From NCBI RefSeq assembly GCF_041601295.1, contig NZ_JBFIII010000095.1, positions 1 through 11,203 of the forward strand: a DNA stretch of 11,203 bases, written 5' to 3'. Below are positions 1-7,427 of the stretch, one piece after another; position 1 is the stretch's first letter, and each line of letters opens with the position of its first letter. Source of the stretch: Immundisolibacter sp. Lineage in GTDB: Bacteria > Pseudomonadota > Gammaproteobacteria > Immundisolibacterales > Immundisolibacteraceae. A program made the position numbers and the translations under genes. A model generated the notes under the pieces. That model worked only from the letters and a program-made list of their open reading frames with translations. It made no database searches and was not told the DNA's origin.

Positions 1-37
1 ACTCGCCCTGCAATACATAAAAGTCGACTTCGGCCAT
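1..37 (-). CDS. holC: HolC, DNA polymerase III chi subunit (5' end only)
   Basis: Only the first 12 codons are present, reading MAEVDFYVLQGE before the window edge. The start ATG (37..35) shares one base with the TGA stop of pepA (39..37), giving a TGATG junction that suggests translational coupling. HolC proteins typically begin with a short strand of the form V/A-x-F-Y-hydrophobic, and pepA-holC(-valS) is a conserved gammaproteobacterial gene order. The call rests on that context plus the short N-terminus. Chi links single-strand binding protein to the clamp loader of the replicative polymerase. The rest of the protein cannot be assessed. Confidence 0.72.
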   Translation of the reverse strand, partial: MAEVDFYVLQGE

Positions 38-1518
38 CAGGCGCCGACACGATCAAGCAGATACTGCAACAGCAGCCCCACGGGTCGGCCGGTGGCGGAT
101 TTTTCCTTGCCGCTCTTCCAGGCGGTGCCGGCAATATCCAGATGCGCCCAGCGCAGCTTGTCGGTAAACGCGGACAAAAACGCCGCCGCGGTAATGGTGC
201 CGGCCTCGCGGCCAGCCACGTTCGGCAAGTCGGCGAACGGACTCCGGAGCTGCTCCTTATAGTCGTCCCACAGCGGCAGCTGCCAGGCCCGGTCGTGCGC
301 GCTGCGGCCGGCGTCGAGCAGCGCGTCCATCAACTTCTGGTCGTTGCCCAGCAGGCCACTGGCGTGACCGCCAAGCGAAATCACGCAGGCGCCGGTAAGC
401 GTGGCGATGTCGATCACCACCTCCGGCTTGAACCGCTCGCAGTAAGTGAGCGCGTCGCACAGCAGCAGCCGGCCTTCGGCGTCGGTATTGAGGATCTCGA
501 CCGTCTTGCCGGCCATGGTCGTGACGATATCGCCAGGCTTGACAGCATTTCCATCCGGCAGGTTTTCGCTGGTCGGCACCACACCGATCAGGTTCAGCGG
601 CAGCTTCAGCAGCGCCGCTGCCTTGAGCGTGCCAAACACGGAGGCCGCGCCACACATGTCGAACTTCATCTCGTCCATGGTCGCCGCGGGCTTGATCGAA
701 ATGCCGCCCGAATCGAAGGTCACACCCTTGCCAACCAAAACCACTGGCGCCGACTTGGCTTTGCCCCCCTGGTGCTTGAGCACGATCAGCTTGGCCGGCT
801 CCCGGCTACCCCAGGACACCGCCAGTAGGGCGCCCATGCCCAGTTCGCCCATTTGTGCCTCGTCCAGCACCTCGACCACGAGGCCGTGTTTCTTGGCCAA
901 TCCACGCGCCTGGTCGGCGAGATAGCCCGGCGTGCAGACATTGGCCGGGTGATTGCCAAGATCGCGCGCCAGGCGCACGCCCTCGGCCAACGCCTGGCCC
1001 TGCGCCAGGGCGGCTTCCAGGGGCTTGCCGCCCCGTGCCCGGCAGCCAATGGCCAGCGTCTTCAAGTGCCGGCGACCGGGCTCGCGTTTGTATTCGGTAA
1101 ACTGATACAGGGCATGACTGGTCGCGGCAACGGCAGCACGCACACGCCAGGCCTCGTCACGCCCGGCGACGGCAAGCTCAGTAAGGTAGAAAGCGGCGTC
1201 GGCAGCGTGCAACTTGCCGAGCGCCGCCGCCGCCGCGGCGACGACACGCTGATAAGCCCCTTCGTCAATCTCGCCAGACTTACCGCAACCGACCAACAGC
1301 ACGCGCTGTGCCGCCACGCCCTGCAGTGCCCGCAACATCAAGGTATCGCCAGGCTTGCCGCTGATGTCACCGGCCTTGGCAGCGGCCGTGATGGCGCCGC
1401 CACTGGCCTGGTCGAGCTGCTTCGCGGAAGGCGTCAGCGCGTGCGAGGCGTAAACGCCTACGACAACGCAGCCACGTGGCTCCTGCGATGCCGGCAGGCG
1501 GGTAAGTTCAAACTGCAT
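37..1518 (-). CDS. pepA: Leucyl aminopeptidase PepA (M17 family, cytosol aminopeptidase)
   Basis: This is a 493-residue protein of normal family length. It removes N-terminal amino acids, preferentially leucine, using two metal ions, and acts in the cytoplasm as a hexamer. The poorly conserved N-terminal domain covers roughly residues 1-165 and the catalytic domain 170-493. The family signature NTDAEGRL lies at 344-351. The expected metal ligands are K264, D269, D287, D346 and E348, with catalytic K276 and R350. All sit exactly six positions before their E. coli PepA equivalents, so the enzyme should be active. In E. coli PepA also binds DNA in Xer recombination and carAB control; whether that applies here cannot be seen. 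ATG 1518 is preceded by GGAG about 10 bases upstream. The gene lies 56 bp after the upstream reductase gene and overlaps holC by one base. Confidence 0.97.
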   Translation of the reverse strand: MQFELTRLPASQEPRGCVVVGVYASHALTPSAKQLDQASGGAITAAAKAGDISGKPGDTLMLRALQGVAAQRVLLVGCGKSGEIDEGAYQRVVAAAAAALGKLHAADAAFYLTELAVAGRDEAWRVRAAVAATSHALYQFTEYKREPGRRHLKTLAIGCRARGGKPLEAALAQGQALAEGVRLARDLGNHPANVCTPGYLADQARGLAKKHGLVVEVLDEAQMGELGMGALLAVSWGSREPAKLIVLKHQGGKAKSAPVVLVGKGVTFDSGGISIKPAATMDEMKFDMCGAASVFGTLKAAALLKLPLNLIGVVPTSENLPDGNAVKPGDIVTTMAGKTVEILNTDAEGRLLLCDALTYCERFKPEVVIDIATLTGACVISLGGHASGLLGNDQKLMDALLDAGRSAHDRAWQLPLWDDYKEQLRSPFADLPNVAGREAGTITAAAFLSAFTDKLRWAHLDIAGTAWKSGKEKSATGRPVGLLLQYLLDRVGA

Positions 1519-1550
1519 GGGAATGCGGCTCCGCGACAGGAAGTGAGGTC

Positions 1551-1578
1551 ATTCTAGCAGCGGCTGGCGGGCGTTCAG
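1551..1578 (-). promoter_or_regulatory. Possible sigma-70 promoter for pepA
   Basis: On the minus strand a TAGAAT (1556..1551) matches five of six -10 consensus positions. It lies 16 bases after CTGAAC (1578..1573), a poor three-of-six -35 match that falls at the end of the upstream coding sequence. Transcription would start about 25 bases before the pepA ATG. The -35 is weak, so pepA may instead be read through from the upstream gene. Confidence 0.3.
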
Positions 1579-2435
1579 GATCGACCACCCGATGCGGCCA
1601 ACAGTGCTCGGTAACCTTCCCGAAAGCCTGGATACAAAAAGCGAAAGCCGCTTGCCAACAACCGCACATTGCGACAACGTCGGTTCACGGCGGGCGGGGG
1701 CAACTCGACCATCGGCGGCGCCGGCAAGCGCAGCCACTCGGCGAGCTCGCACAGCAGGCGGCCATGGTCGGTTGGTTCACTGTCCACCCCCAGGTACAAG
1801 GGCGCCGGATCGGCCAGGCCCAGCAGATGCGCCACAGCGCGCGCCGCGTCGTCGCGGTGGATGCGGTTGCTCCAGCGCGCAGGTCCCGCCGCCCGGCTTG
1901 CTCGCCCCTCGCGCAGACTGCGCAGCAGCGGGCCTTCGCCACTGCCATACAGACCAGCCAGGCGCAGCACCAGGCCCGGCAAACCAGACCGGCGCAGCAT
2001 GGCCTCCGCTGCCAGCAGGCTTGCGGTCTGCGGGTCACGGGCACCGACCGGCGAGTCCTCATCCACCCAGCCGCCGTCGTTCTGTGCGTAGCCGCGTGTG
2101 CTGGTCACCAGCAGTACGCGCTGCGGCGGCTCTGACATGGCCGCGAGCGCCGTCAGCAGGTTGCCCCAGGCGGTTTCGTAAACCGCGTGGTAAGCGGCCG
2201 GATCACCGCCATCGGGCGCGGCGCAAAACACGACTTGCGTGAAGGCCGGCAGGTCAGGCACGCCTGCGGCGAGGTCAACCGCCATGAGCTCAACACCTGC
2301 GGGCACAGTTTCCACGTGCCTGCGCAGGCCCACCACGTGCCTGCCCTGCCCTGTCAGCAGTCGACCGATGCGCTGGCCCAGATCGCCGTAACCGGCGATC
2401 AGCACGCTCAGGGTGTCGCAATCCGAATGACTCAC
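1575..2435 (-). CDS. YeeZ-like NAD(P)-dependent epimerase/reductase
   Basis: This is a 286-residue Rossmann-fold protein of the extended short-chain dehydrogenase group. The dinucleotide-binding loop GYGDLG is at residues 15-20, and a strand with the TSTRGYAQ segment is at 111-118. The typical RLAGLYG segment is at 158-164. In YeeZ-type members the classical YxxxK pair is altered, and here too Y116 is not followed by a lysine three residues later, so catalysis cannot be taken for granted. The start is GTG (2435..2433) with only a weak purine-rich stretch upstream. A second GTG at residue 11 is possible, but it would leave almost nothing before the nucleotide-binding strand. The substrate is unknown. 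It probably sits in a transcription unit with pepA and diverges from the glutathione transferase gene. Confidence 0.8.
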   Translation of the reverse strand: MSHSDCDTLSVLIAGYGDLGQRIGRLLTGQGRHVVGLRRHVETVPAGVELMAVDLAAGVPDLPAFTQVVFCAAPDGGDPAAYHAVYETAWGNLLTALAAMSEPPQRVLLVTSTRGYAQNDGGWVDEDSPVGARDPQTASLLAAEAMLRRSGLPGLVLRLAGLYGSGEGPLLRSLREGRASRAAGPARWSNRIHRDDAARAVAHLLGLADPAPLYLGVDSEPTDHGRLLCELAEWLRLPAPPMVELPPPAVNRRCRNVRLLASGFRFLYPGFREGYRALLAASGGRS

Positions 2436-2634
2436 AGCCAGCCACCGGTCCCGCGATGCCGTGCCCTGAGGTCAGTATCGTAAGGCTGAGTTACCCTTGT
2501 CGCTGGAAGGCGTGCACGGAACGCCGCGGTCCGGCCCACATGGGTCGACGACCGGCACGAACCGCATCCTTCCTGCCGATTACCGCACGACACGCGCGGC
2601 ACCCTCGAATCATCAACCACGTGAGGAGCGTTCC

Positions 2635-3246
2635 ATGAAGCTGTATTACTTTCCCGGCGCCTGTTCGATGGCGGCGCACATCGCACTGCGCGAAACAGGC
2701 CTGAATTTCGACCTTGAGAAAGTCGATCTCATGGGCGGCGGCAAGACTGACACCGGTGCCGATTTCTCCAGCATCAATCCCAAGGGATACGTGCCGGCAC
2801 TGAAGCTGGACAACGGCCAGGTGCTGACCGAGGTCGGCGTGGTGTTGCAGTACATCGCCGATCAGAAACCAGCCAGCGGCCTGGCGCCGGCCGCAGGCAC
2901 GCTGGAGCGCTACCGGCTCATGGAGATGCTGAACTTCATCTCCACCGAGTTGCACAAGAACTTTACCCCGCTGTTCAACCCGGCGGCCAGCGCGGAAGCG
3001 AAGGAGAACGCCTCCGCCAACATCACCAAGCGCATGGCCTACCTGAACGAGCAGCTGGCCGGCAAGCAGTACCTGTTGGGTGACACCTTCACGGTGGCGG
3101 ATGCCTACTTCGGAACCGTCCTGGGCTGGTGCCAGTTCGTCAAATTCGACACCTCCGCCTGGCAGAACATCGGCGCCTACGCCGGCCGCGTGATGAGCCG
3201 ACCGACGGTGCAGGCCACGATGCAAGCCGAAGGCCTGACCGGCTAA
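2635..3246 (+). CDS. gstA: Glutathione S-transferase, beta class (GstA-like)
   Basis: This is a 203-residue cytosolic enzyme conjugating glutathione to electrophiles. The thioredoxin-like domain (about 1-77) contains the beta-class motif PGACS with C10, which forms a mixed disulfide with glutathione in this class. It also has NPKGYVPAL with the conserved cis-proline (V53-P54), and E66. The helical domain (about 85-203) holds TELHK with H107, matching H106 of E. coli GstA. Many residues coincide with E. coli GstA (MKLxYxPGACS, ELHKxFTPLF, FTxADAY). The frame is open to 2497, but ATG 2635 is chosen because a strong GAGGAG (2623-2628) lies six bases ahead and the family begins exactly at MKL. 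It is a single-gene unit closed by a strong terminator; no convincing promoter was found in the 199-bp divergent gap. Confidence 0.95.
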   Translation: MKLYYFPGACSMAAHIALRETGLNFDLEKVDLMGGGKTDTGADFSSINPKGYVPALKLDNGQVLTEVGVVLQYIADQKPASGLAPAAGTLERYRLMEMLNFISTELHKNFTPLFNPAASAEAKENASANITKRMAYLNEQLAGKQYLLGDTFTVADAYFGTVLGWCQFVKFDTSAWQNIGAYAGRVMSRPTVQATMQAEGLTG

Positions 3247-3280
3247 GCGCTCTGCCGCTTGGCCTCGCCGGGCTGACACG

Positions 3281-3315
3281 AACCGGACCTGCCCCATGGC
3301 GGGTCCGGTTTTTTT
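3281..3315 (+). terminator. Strong intrinsic terminator after the glutathione transferase gene
   Basis: A 13-bp stem (left arm 3281-3293, right arm 3298-3310) has one T-G wobble and a four-base CCAT loop. The right arm runs into a seven-T tract (3309-3315). It lies about 35 bases after the stop codon. This is a textbook Rho-independent terminator and insulates argS from the upstream gene. Confidence 0.95.
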
Positions 3316-3540
3316 GTCTTGGCAACTGAGCCAGGCAAGCGCGGCATAGATCCGCGATTCCGTAGAGGCTCAGATTCCGGCAGCAGGGCTCGCCCAGCAC
3401 CGCCTGTCTCACACGTCGCCATCACCTGTCGGCGACCGTGCGCAAGGTGCCGGTGTACGTCACGAATCAGACGCCCCAAACGCAGGGCTCTGAGGCAGCC
3501 GTTAGCCTTGACGACCGGCTAGCAACAGCCAGGGCCGCCA
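3316..3540. other. Intergenic stretch with no recognised gene
   Basis: Between the terminator and the argS promoter there is about 225 bp with open frames but no convincing coding signal: no plausible ribosome site with a start and no recognisable protein. No tRNA or small-RNA signature was recognised. The only structure seen is a GTCGCC/GGCGAC inverted pair (3415-3420 and 3431-3436) with a ten-base loop and no T tract, of unknown meaning. Confidence 0.5.
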
Positions 3541-3568
3541 TCGGCAGGTTTATGCAGCCTGTTAGAAT
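3541..3568 (+). promoter_or_regulatory. Candidate sigma-70 promoter for argS and downstream genes
   Basis: TCGGCA (3541-3546, four of six -35 positions) is followed after 16 bases by TAGAAT (3563-3568, five of six -10 positions). Transcription would start near 3575, leaving a leader of about 55 bases before the argS start. It is the only reasonable promoter seen between the terminator at 3315 and argS, so it may drive argS and the SPOR gene, and perhaps the polyamine genes. Confidence 0.42.
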
Positions 3569-3630
3569 GGCACCGGACGCCGGTACCGGCCCGTCCACTC
3601 CCCCCGCCATTCTCCGCGCAGGAATCGGTT

Positions 3631-5394
3631 TTGCGTTCACTGCTTCAGACCCTGGTTGCCGAGGCCCTCACGCGGCTACAGCAGGAAGGCGTGTTGCCCG
3701 CGCCGCTGGCCGTCACCCAGGTGCACATTGAGCGTGCCCGCGACAAGACCCACGGTGACTTCGCCAGCAACGTGGCGATGACGCTCGCCAAAGCCGCGGG
3801 CAGCCCGCCACGGGCGCTGGCCGAGCGCATCGTCGCCGCCTTGCCGGCAGCGGACGCGGTGCTGCGGGTGGCCATCGCCGGACCGGGCTTCATCAATTTT
3901 TTCATGCATCCGACTGCTCAGCTCGGCTGCCTGCTCGACATCCTGGCCGCCGGTAATGCCTATGGCTGTAGCCCGGTTGGCGCCGGGCAGCGGGTGCAGG
4001 TGGAATTCGTGTCAGCCAACCCGACCGGTCCGCTGCATGTCGGCCACGGTCGTGGCGCCGCCTACGGCTCCAGTCTCGCCAACCTGCTGGAAGCCGCCGG
4101 CTTCCAGGTGGAACGCGAGTACTACGTGAACGATGCCGGGCGGCAGATGGACATCCTGGCGATCAGCGTTTGGCTGCGTTATCTGGAATTCCTGGGCGAA
4201 CAACTGCCGTTCCCGGCCGGTGCGTATCGCGGCGATTACGTACGCGCCATCGCCACCACGCTGGAACAACACGTCAGCGACGGGTTTCAGAGGTCTGCAG
4301 CGGCGGTTCTGGACGGCCTGCCGGCGGACGGCCCGCAGGGCGGTGATGCCGATCAGTACCTCGATGCGGTGATTGGCCGGGCCAAGTTGCTGCTGGGCGC
4401 CACCGACTATGCTCGCCTGCACCGCCATGGCTGCGACACTATCCTGACCGACATTGACGACGACCTGGTCGCCTTCGGGGTCACATTCGATCGTTGGTAC
4501 CGCGAGAGCAGTCTGGTCGACAGCGGCGCCCTGGATCGCACCATTCAGACCCTGCGTGGGGCCGATCAGCTATATCAGAAAGACGGCGCCTGGTGGTTCC
4601 GCGCCACCGCGTTTGGGGATCGCCAGGACCGCGTGGTAATTCGGGAAAACGGCGAACCCACGTACTTTGCCAGCGACGTCGCCTACCACCTGGACAAGCT
4701 GGAGCGCGGCTTTGACCGCATCATCAATATCTGGGGCGCGGATCACCACGGCTATATGGACCGCATTCGCGCGGCGCTGTGTGCCCTGCGCGGCGATGCC
4801 GACCGGCTTACCGTGCTGTTGGTCCAGTTCGCAGTGCTGTACCGGGGCCTGGAGAAGGTATCGATGTCCACCCGCAGTGGGGAGTTCGTGACCCTGCGCG
4901 AGCTGCGTGAGGAAGTGGGCAGCGATGCGGCGCGGTTTTTTTACGTGCTGCGCAAGTGCGATCAGCACCTGGACTTCGATCTTGAGCTGGCGCGCTCACA
5001 CAGCAACGAGAACCCGGTTTACTACGTACAGTACGCGCATGCCCGCATCGGCGCGGTGCTGCGACAGCTCGCGGAGCGGGGCCTGAAGTTCGACCTGCCC
5101 AACTCCGCGAACGAGCTTGCAGTGCTGGGCGAGCAGCCGGAACTCGAGCTGACTGCCAGCCTCAACCGCTACCCGGAACTGATCGAGACTGCCGCCCTGG
5201 CGCACGAACCACACCAGATTGCTTACTACCTGCGCGAGCTGGCAGGACAGTTCCATGCCTACTACAACAACCACCCGTTCCTGGTGGATGACGCCACCTT
5301 GCGCAACGCCCGCCTGACCCTGGTATCGGCTGTACGGCAGGTGCTGAGCAATGGACTGCGTCTACTTGGCGTTTCGGCGCCGGAGCACATGTGA
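3631..5394 (+). CDS. argS: Arginyl-tRNA synthetase
   Basis: This 587-residue class I synthetase charges tRNA-Arg with arginine using ATP. The N-terminal additional domain (about 1-92) ends in the characteristic GPGFINFFM segment. The nucleotide-binding HIGH motif appears as HVGH at 136-139. The KMSK region is K409-V-S-M-S-T-R415 followed by SGEFVTLRELREEVG, a form common in pseudomonad-type ArgS where the canonical second lysine is absent. The DALR anticodon-binding domain fills roughly 465-587 and ends in the usual short tail with methionine last. The start is TTG 3631, supported by AGGA (3620-3623) seven bases upstream and by alignment of the N-terminus with the family. The TGA stop overlaps the next gene's ATG by one base. 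Confidence 0.97.
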   Translation: MRSLLQTLVAEALTRLQQEGVLPAPLAVTQVHIERARDKTHGDFASNVAMTLAKAAGSPPRALAERIVAALPAADAVLRVAIAGPGFINFFMHPTAQLGCLLDILAAGNAYGCSPVGAGQRVQVEFVSANPTGPLHVGHGRGAAYGSSLANLLEAAGFQVEREYYVNDAGRQMDILAISVWLRYLEFLGEQLPFPAGAYRGDYVRAIATTLEQHVSDGFQRSAAAVLDGLPADGPQGGDADQYLDAVIGRAKLLLGATDYARLHRHGCDTILTDIDDDLVAFGVTFDRWYRESSLVDSGALDRTIQTLRGADQLYQKDGAWWFRATAFGDRQDRVVIRENGEPTYFASDVAYHLDKLERGFDRIINIWGADHHGYMDRIRAALCALRGDADRLTVLLVQFAVLYRGLEKVSMSTRSGEFVTLRELREEVGSDAARFFYVLRKCDQHLDFDLELARSHSNENPVYYVQYAHARIGAVLRQLAERGLKFDLPNSANELAVLGEQPELELTASLNRYPELIETAALAHEPHQIAYYLRELAGQFHAYYNNHPFLVDDATLRNARLTLVSAVRQVLSNGLRLLGVSAPEHM

Positions 5395-6008
5395 TGGCCA
5401 ACAAACGACGCGGCGCCCAGCGCGCCGGCAGCGGAGTGATCTGGGGACGCGGCTTCATGACCGGCCTTGCCAGCGGCATCATCGCCGCGGCAGCCGTGTA
5501 TTTTGTGGTGCTGAGTCCGGCCCAGCAGGCGGTCCCGGTGGCCATCGAGATGCCCAAGGACGACGTGAAGCTCAGCGGCCCCAAACCGAAATTCGAGTTC
5601 TATACCATCTTGCCGGAGCTCGAAGTGCCGGTGCCCAGTCAGTCGGCCGACACGGCGCGCCCGACGGCGATGCCGCCCGCCTTACAAGCGCCACCGGGCA
5701 ACACAACACCTCCCGCGCCGGCGCCGCTCGCAGAGCCGACACCGCCGCCGCTGGCTGCCCCGGCGGCGGACGGGCGCTACATCCTGCAGGCCGGCTCCTC
5801 GCGCAACGCTGTCGACGCCGAGCGCCTGCGCGCCAGTCTTGCGCTCCAGGGCATGGTGGCCCAGATACAGGTGGTCAGCATCAATGGCGAAACCTGGCAC
5901 CGCATTCGCGTGGGTCCGTTCAATACCCGGGCCGACGCCGAGACCGTGCAACGGCAGCTGCGCAACGCCGACATCACGACCATGTTGCTGGAACTGCGCA
6001 CGCCCTGA
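5394..6008 (+). CDS. SPOR-domain, FtsN-like inner-membrane protein
   Basis: This is a 204-residue bitopic protein. A short basic cytoplasmic head (KRRGAQR) precedes one transmembrane helix (about 20-41, rich in A, I and V). A periplasmic linker very rich in proline and alanine follows (about 80-125). The C-terminal SPOR domain (about 127-202) begins with GRYILQAGS and includes the RIRVGPF segment. SPOR domains bind denuded glycan strands at the division septum, so a role in cell division or peptidoglycan is expected, but the divisome-activating FtsN residues cannot be proven here. ATG 5394 forms TGATG with the argS stop and has GGAG at 5382-5385; a GTG at 5391 would add one residue. An argS-SPOR pair is also found in Pseudomonas, where hslVU follows, unlike here. 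Confidence 0.88.
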   Translation: MANKRRGAQRAGSGVIWGRGFMTGLASGIIAAAAVYFVVLSPAQQAVPVAIEMPKDDVKLSGPKPKFEFYTILPELEVPVPSQSADTARPTAMPPALQAPPGNTTPPAPAPLAEPTPPPLAAPAADGRYILQAGSSRNAVDAERLRASLALQGMVAQIQVVSINGETWHRIRVGPFNTRADAETVQRQLRNADITTMLLELRTP

Positions 6009-6065
6009 TGGCCCCCCGTTTTTTGCCTGCCTGAATTTGATCGCTTTCGGAGACCGGTCCACGCC

Positions 6066-6548
6066 ATGATTACTCAGACCCCCACCCTGCACGCTTTCGT
6101 GTCCGGCCGCAGCGAGGGCTTCACACCGCTGAACGCTTTCGACGGCGCCCTGCTCGACGCCGGTGTCGGCAACACCAATCTGGTGAAAATGTCGTCCATC
6201 GTGCCGCCGGCCACCCGCGAGGTCGACGTGGCGGAAATGCACCTACCGCCGGGCGCGCTGGTACCGATCGCTTACGCGGCAATGGAGTCGGACATCCCCG
6301 GGTCCATGATCTGCGCGGCGGTCGCCGCCGCCTGGTCGCACGATCCGGCCAAGCCGGGCCTGATCATGGAGTACCACTCCCACGGCCACCGCGAGGATGC
6401 CGAACGGGTGGTACGGCGCATGGTCGAGGAAGGCATGAAAATGCGTGGCTGGGAAATTCGCGAGCTGAAATCGCAGGCTATCGACATGCAGGTGGAAAAA
6501 ATCGGCTGCGTGTTCGCCGCCGTCGCGCTGTGGCACCACGAGGCCTGA
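6066..6548 (+). CDS. pdaD: Pyruvoyl-dependent arginine decarboxylase
   Basis: This 160-residue proenzyme converts arginine to agmatine and CO2 without pyridoxal phosphate. It closely tracks the Methanocaldococcus jannaschii enzyme: SEGFTPLNAFDGALLDAGVG, then NLVKMSSIVPP, then GALVPIAY, LIMEYHSHG, EMRGWE-like MRGWEIREL and a C-terminal VEKIGCVFAAVALW. Self-cleavage is expected between S43 and S44, giving a beta chain of 43 residues and an alpha chain starting with the pyruvoyl group. E102 in LIMEY corresponds to the proton-donating glutamate of the archaeal enzyme. ATG 6066 has GGAGA at 6049-6053, 12 bases away, which is rather far. The stop is three bases before spermidine synthase, a clear pathway pairing. 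A biosynthetic role is more likely than acid resistance, since no arginine-agmatine antiporter is adjacent. Confidence 0.92.
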   Translation: MITQTPTLHAFVSGRSEGFTPLNAFDGALLDAGVGNTNLVKMSSIVPPATREVDVAEMHLPPGALVPIAYAAMESDIPGSMICAAVAAAWSHDPAKPGLIMEYHSHGHREDAERVVRRMVEEGMKMRGWEIRELKSQAIDMQVEKIGCVFAAVALWHHEA

Positions 6549-6551
6549 GCG

Positions 6552-7391
6552 ATGCCCGACGACACCTGGTACACCGAACAATGGGCCGGGGAAGGCAGCG
6601 CCATCTCCCTGGAAATAAACGACAAGATTCACGACTTCCAGTCGCTGTTCCAGCGCGTCGAGGTGTTCGAGACCACGCGCTTTGGCAAACTGATGACCCT
6701 GGATGGCCTGGTCATGGTCACCGAGCGCGACGAGTTCGTGTACCACGAGATGCTGACGCATCCGGCGCTGTTCACCCATGCCGCGCCCCGGCGGGTGCTG
6801 ATCATTGGCGGTGGCGACTGCGGCACGCTGCGCGAGGTGATCAAGCACGACAGCGTGCAGCAGGTGGACATGGTCGAACTGGACCAGGCGGTCACCGAGG
6901 CGGCGGCGCTGCATTTCCCCACTTTGCACGCGGCCAGCTTCGACCCGCGCGCACGACTGTATTTCCAGGACGGCATCGCCTGGGTGGCGGATGCCGAGCT
7001 GGGCAGCTACGACGTGATCCTGATCGACTCGACCGACCCGGTCGGCCCGGCACAGGGCCTGTTCAGCGTCGAGTTCTACCGCACTTGCCAGCGCGCGCTG
7101 GCCGGCGGCGGCGTGCTGGCGGCGCAGAGCGAGTCACCGCTGTTCCACGCCGACCTGATCCGTGCCATGCAGCGGGACCTGAAAACCGCTGGCTTTGCCG
7201 ATGTTGCCACGGTCGATTTTCCGCAGTGCACGTATCCGTCAGGCTGGTGGAGCGTCACCATCGGTGCGCGTGACGGGTCGGCCAACGCGTTTCGCGGCGA
7301 AGGCCAGGCCCGGACACCGTTTGCCAGCCGCTACTACAACGCTGCCCGCCACCGCGGGGCGCTGGCCCCGGCGCAGTTCATGATCGGCTAA
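6552..7391 (+). CDS. speE: Spermidine synthase (polyamine aminopropyltransferase)
   Basis: This 279-residue cytosolic enzyme transfers an aminopropyl group from decarboxylated S-adenosylmethionine to a diamine, releasing methylthioadenosine. Family landmarks are in order: DEFVYHEML (60-68), the nucleotide loop GGGDCGTLREV (86-96), the acidic VELD (108-111), the catalytic-region IDSTDP (158-163) and YPSGWWS (228-234). The usual loop is GGGDGG or GGGDGA; a cysteine replaces the second-last glycine. ATG 6552 lies three bases after the decarboxylase stop, with GAGG at 6540-6543. Putrescine is the usual acceptor, but the adjacent agmatine-producing gene makes N1-aminopropylagmatine synthesis, as in Thermus, an alternative that sequence reading alone cannot settle. 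SpeD, the source of decarboxylated SAM, is not in the window. Confidence 0.95.
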   Translation: MPDDTWYTEQWAGEGSAISLEINDKIHDFQSLFQRVEVFETTRFGKLMTLDGLVMVTERDEFVYHEMLTHPALFTHAAPRRVLIIGGGDCGTLREVIKHDSVQQVDMVELDQAVTEAAALHFPTLHAASFDPRARLYFQDGIAWVADAELGSYDVILIDSTDPVGPAQGLFSVEFYRTCQRALAGGGVLAAQSESPLFHADLIRAMQRDLKTAGFADVATVDFPQCTYPSGWWSVTIGARDGSANAFRGEGQARTPFASRYYNAARHRGALAPAQFMIG

Positions 7392-7427
7392 TCGCCGCCC
7401 TTTGAGCCCAATGAGGAGTCAGTACCG

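Noticed and set aside
142..828. Long open frame on the plus strand opposite pepA
   Set aside because: It is entirely antisense to a pepA sequence with all catalytic residues intact; such frames are common in GC-rich DNA and the translation resembles no known protein.
853..1557. Second long plus-strand frame opposite the pepA N-terminal part
   Set aside because: Antisense to pepA, with no ribosome site and no recognisable domain.
2436..2634. Promoters in the divergent gap between the reductase and glutathione transferase genes
   Set aside because: Only weak -10-like and -35-like words were found on either strand, none with both a good spacing and a good match.
2491..3297. 268-codon minus-strand frame covering the glutathione transferase gene
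   Set aside because: The plus-strand gene has a strong ribosome site, conserved catalytic residues and its own terminator; the antisense frame is a codon-bias shadow.
3438..3731. Possible 97-codon gene ahead of argS
   Set aside because: It overlaps the argS promoter and start in another frame, has no convincing ribosome site, and its translation is low-complexity and unrecognisable.
6009..6065. T-rich run after the SPOR gene as a terminator
   Set aside because: There is a run of T residues, but no stable stem directly precedes it, so it was not called a terminator; read-through into the decarboxylase gene is possible.
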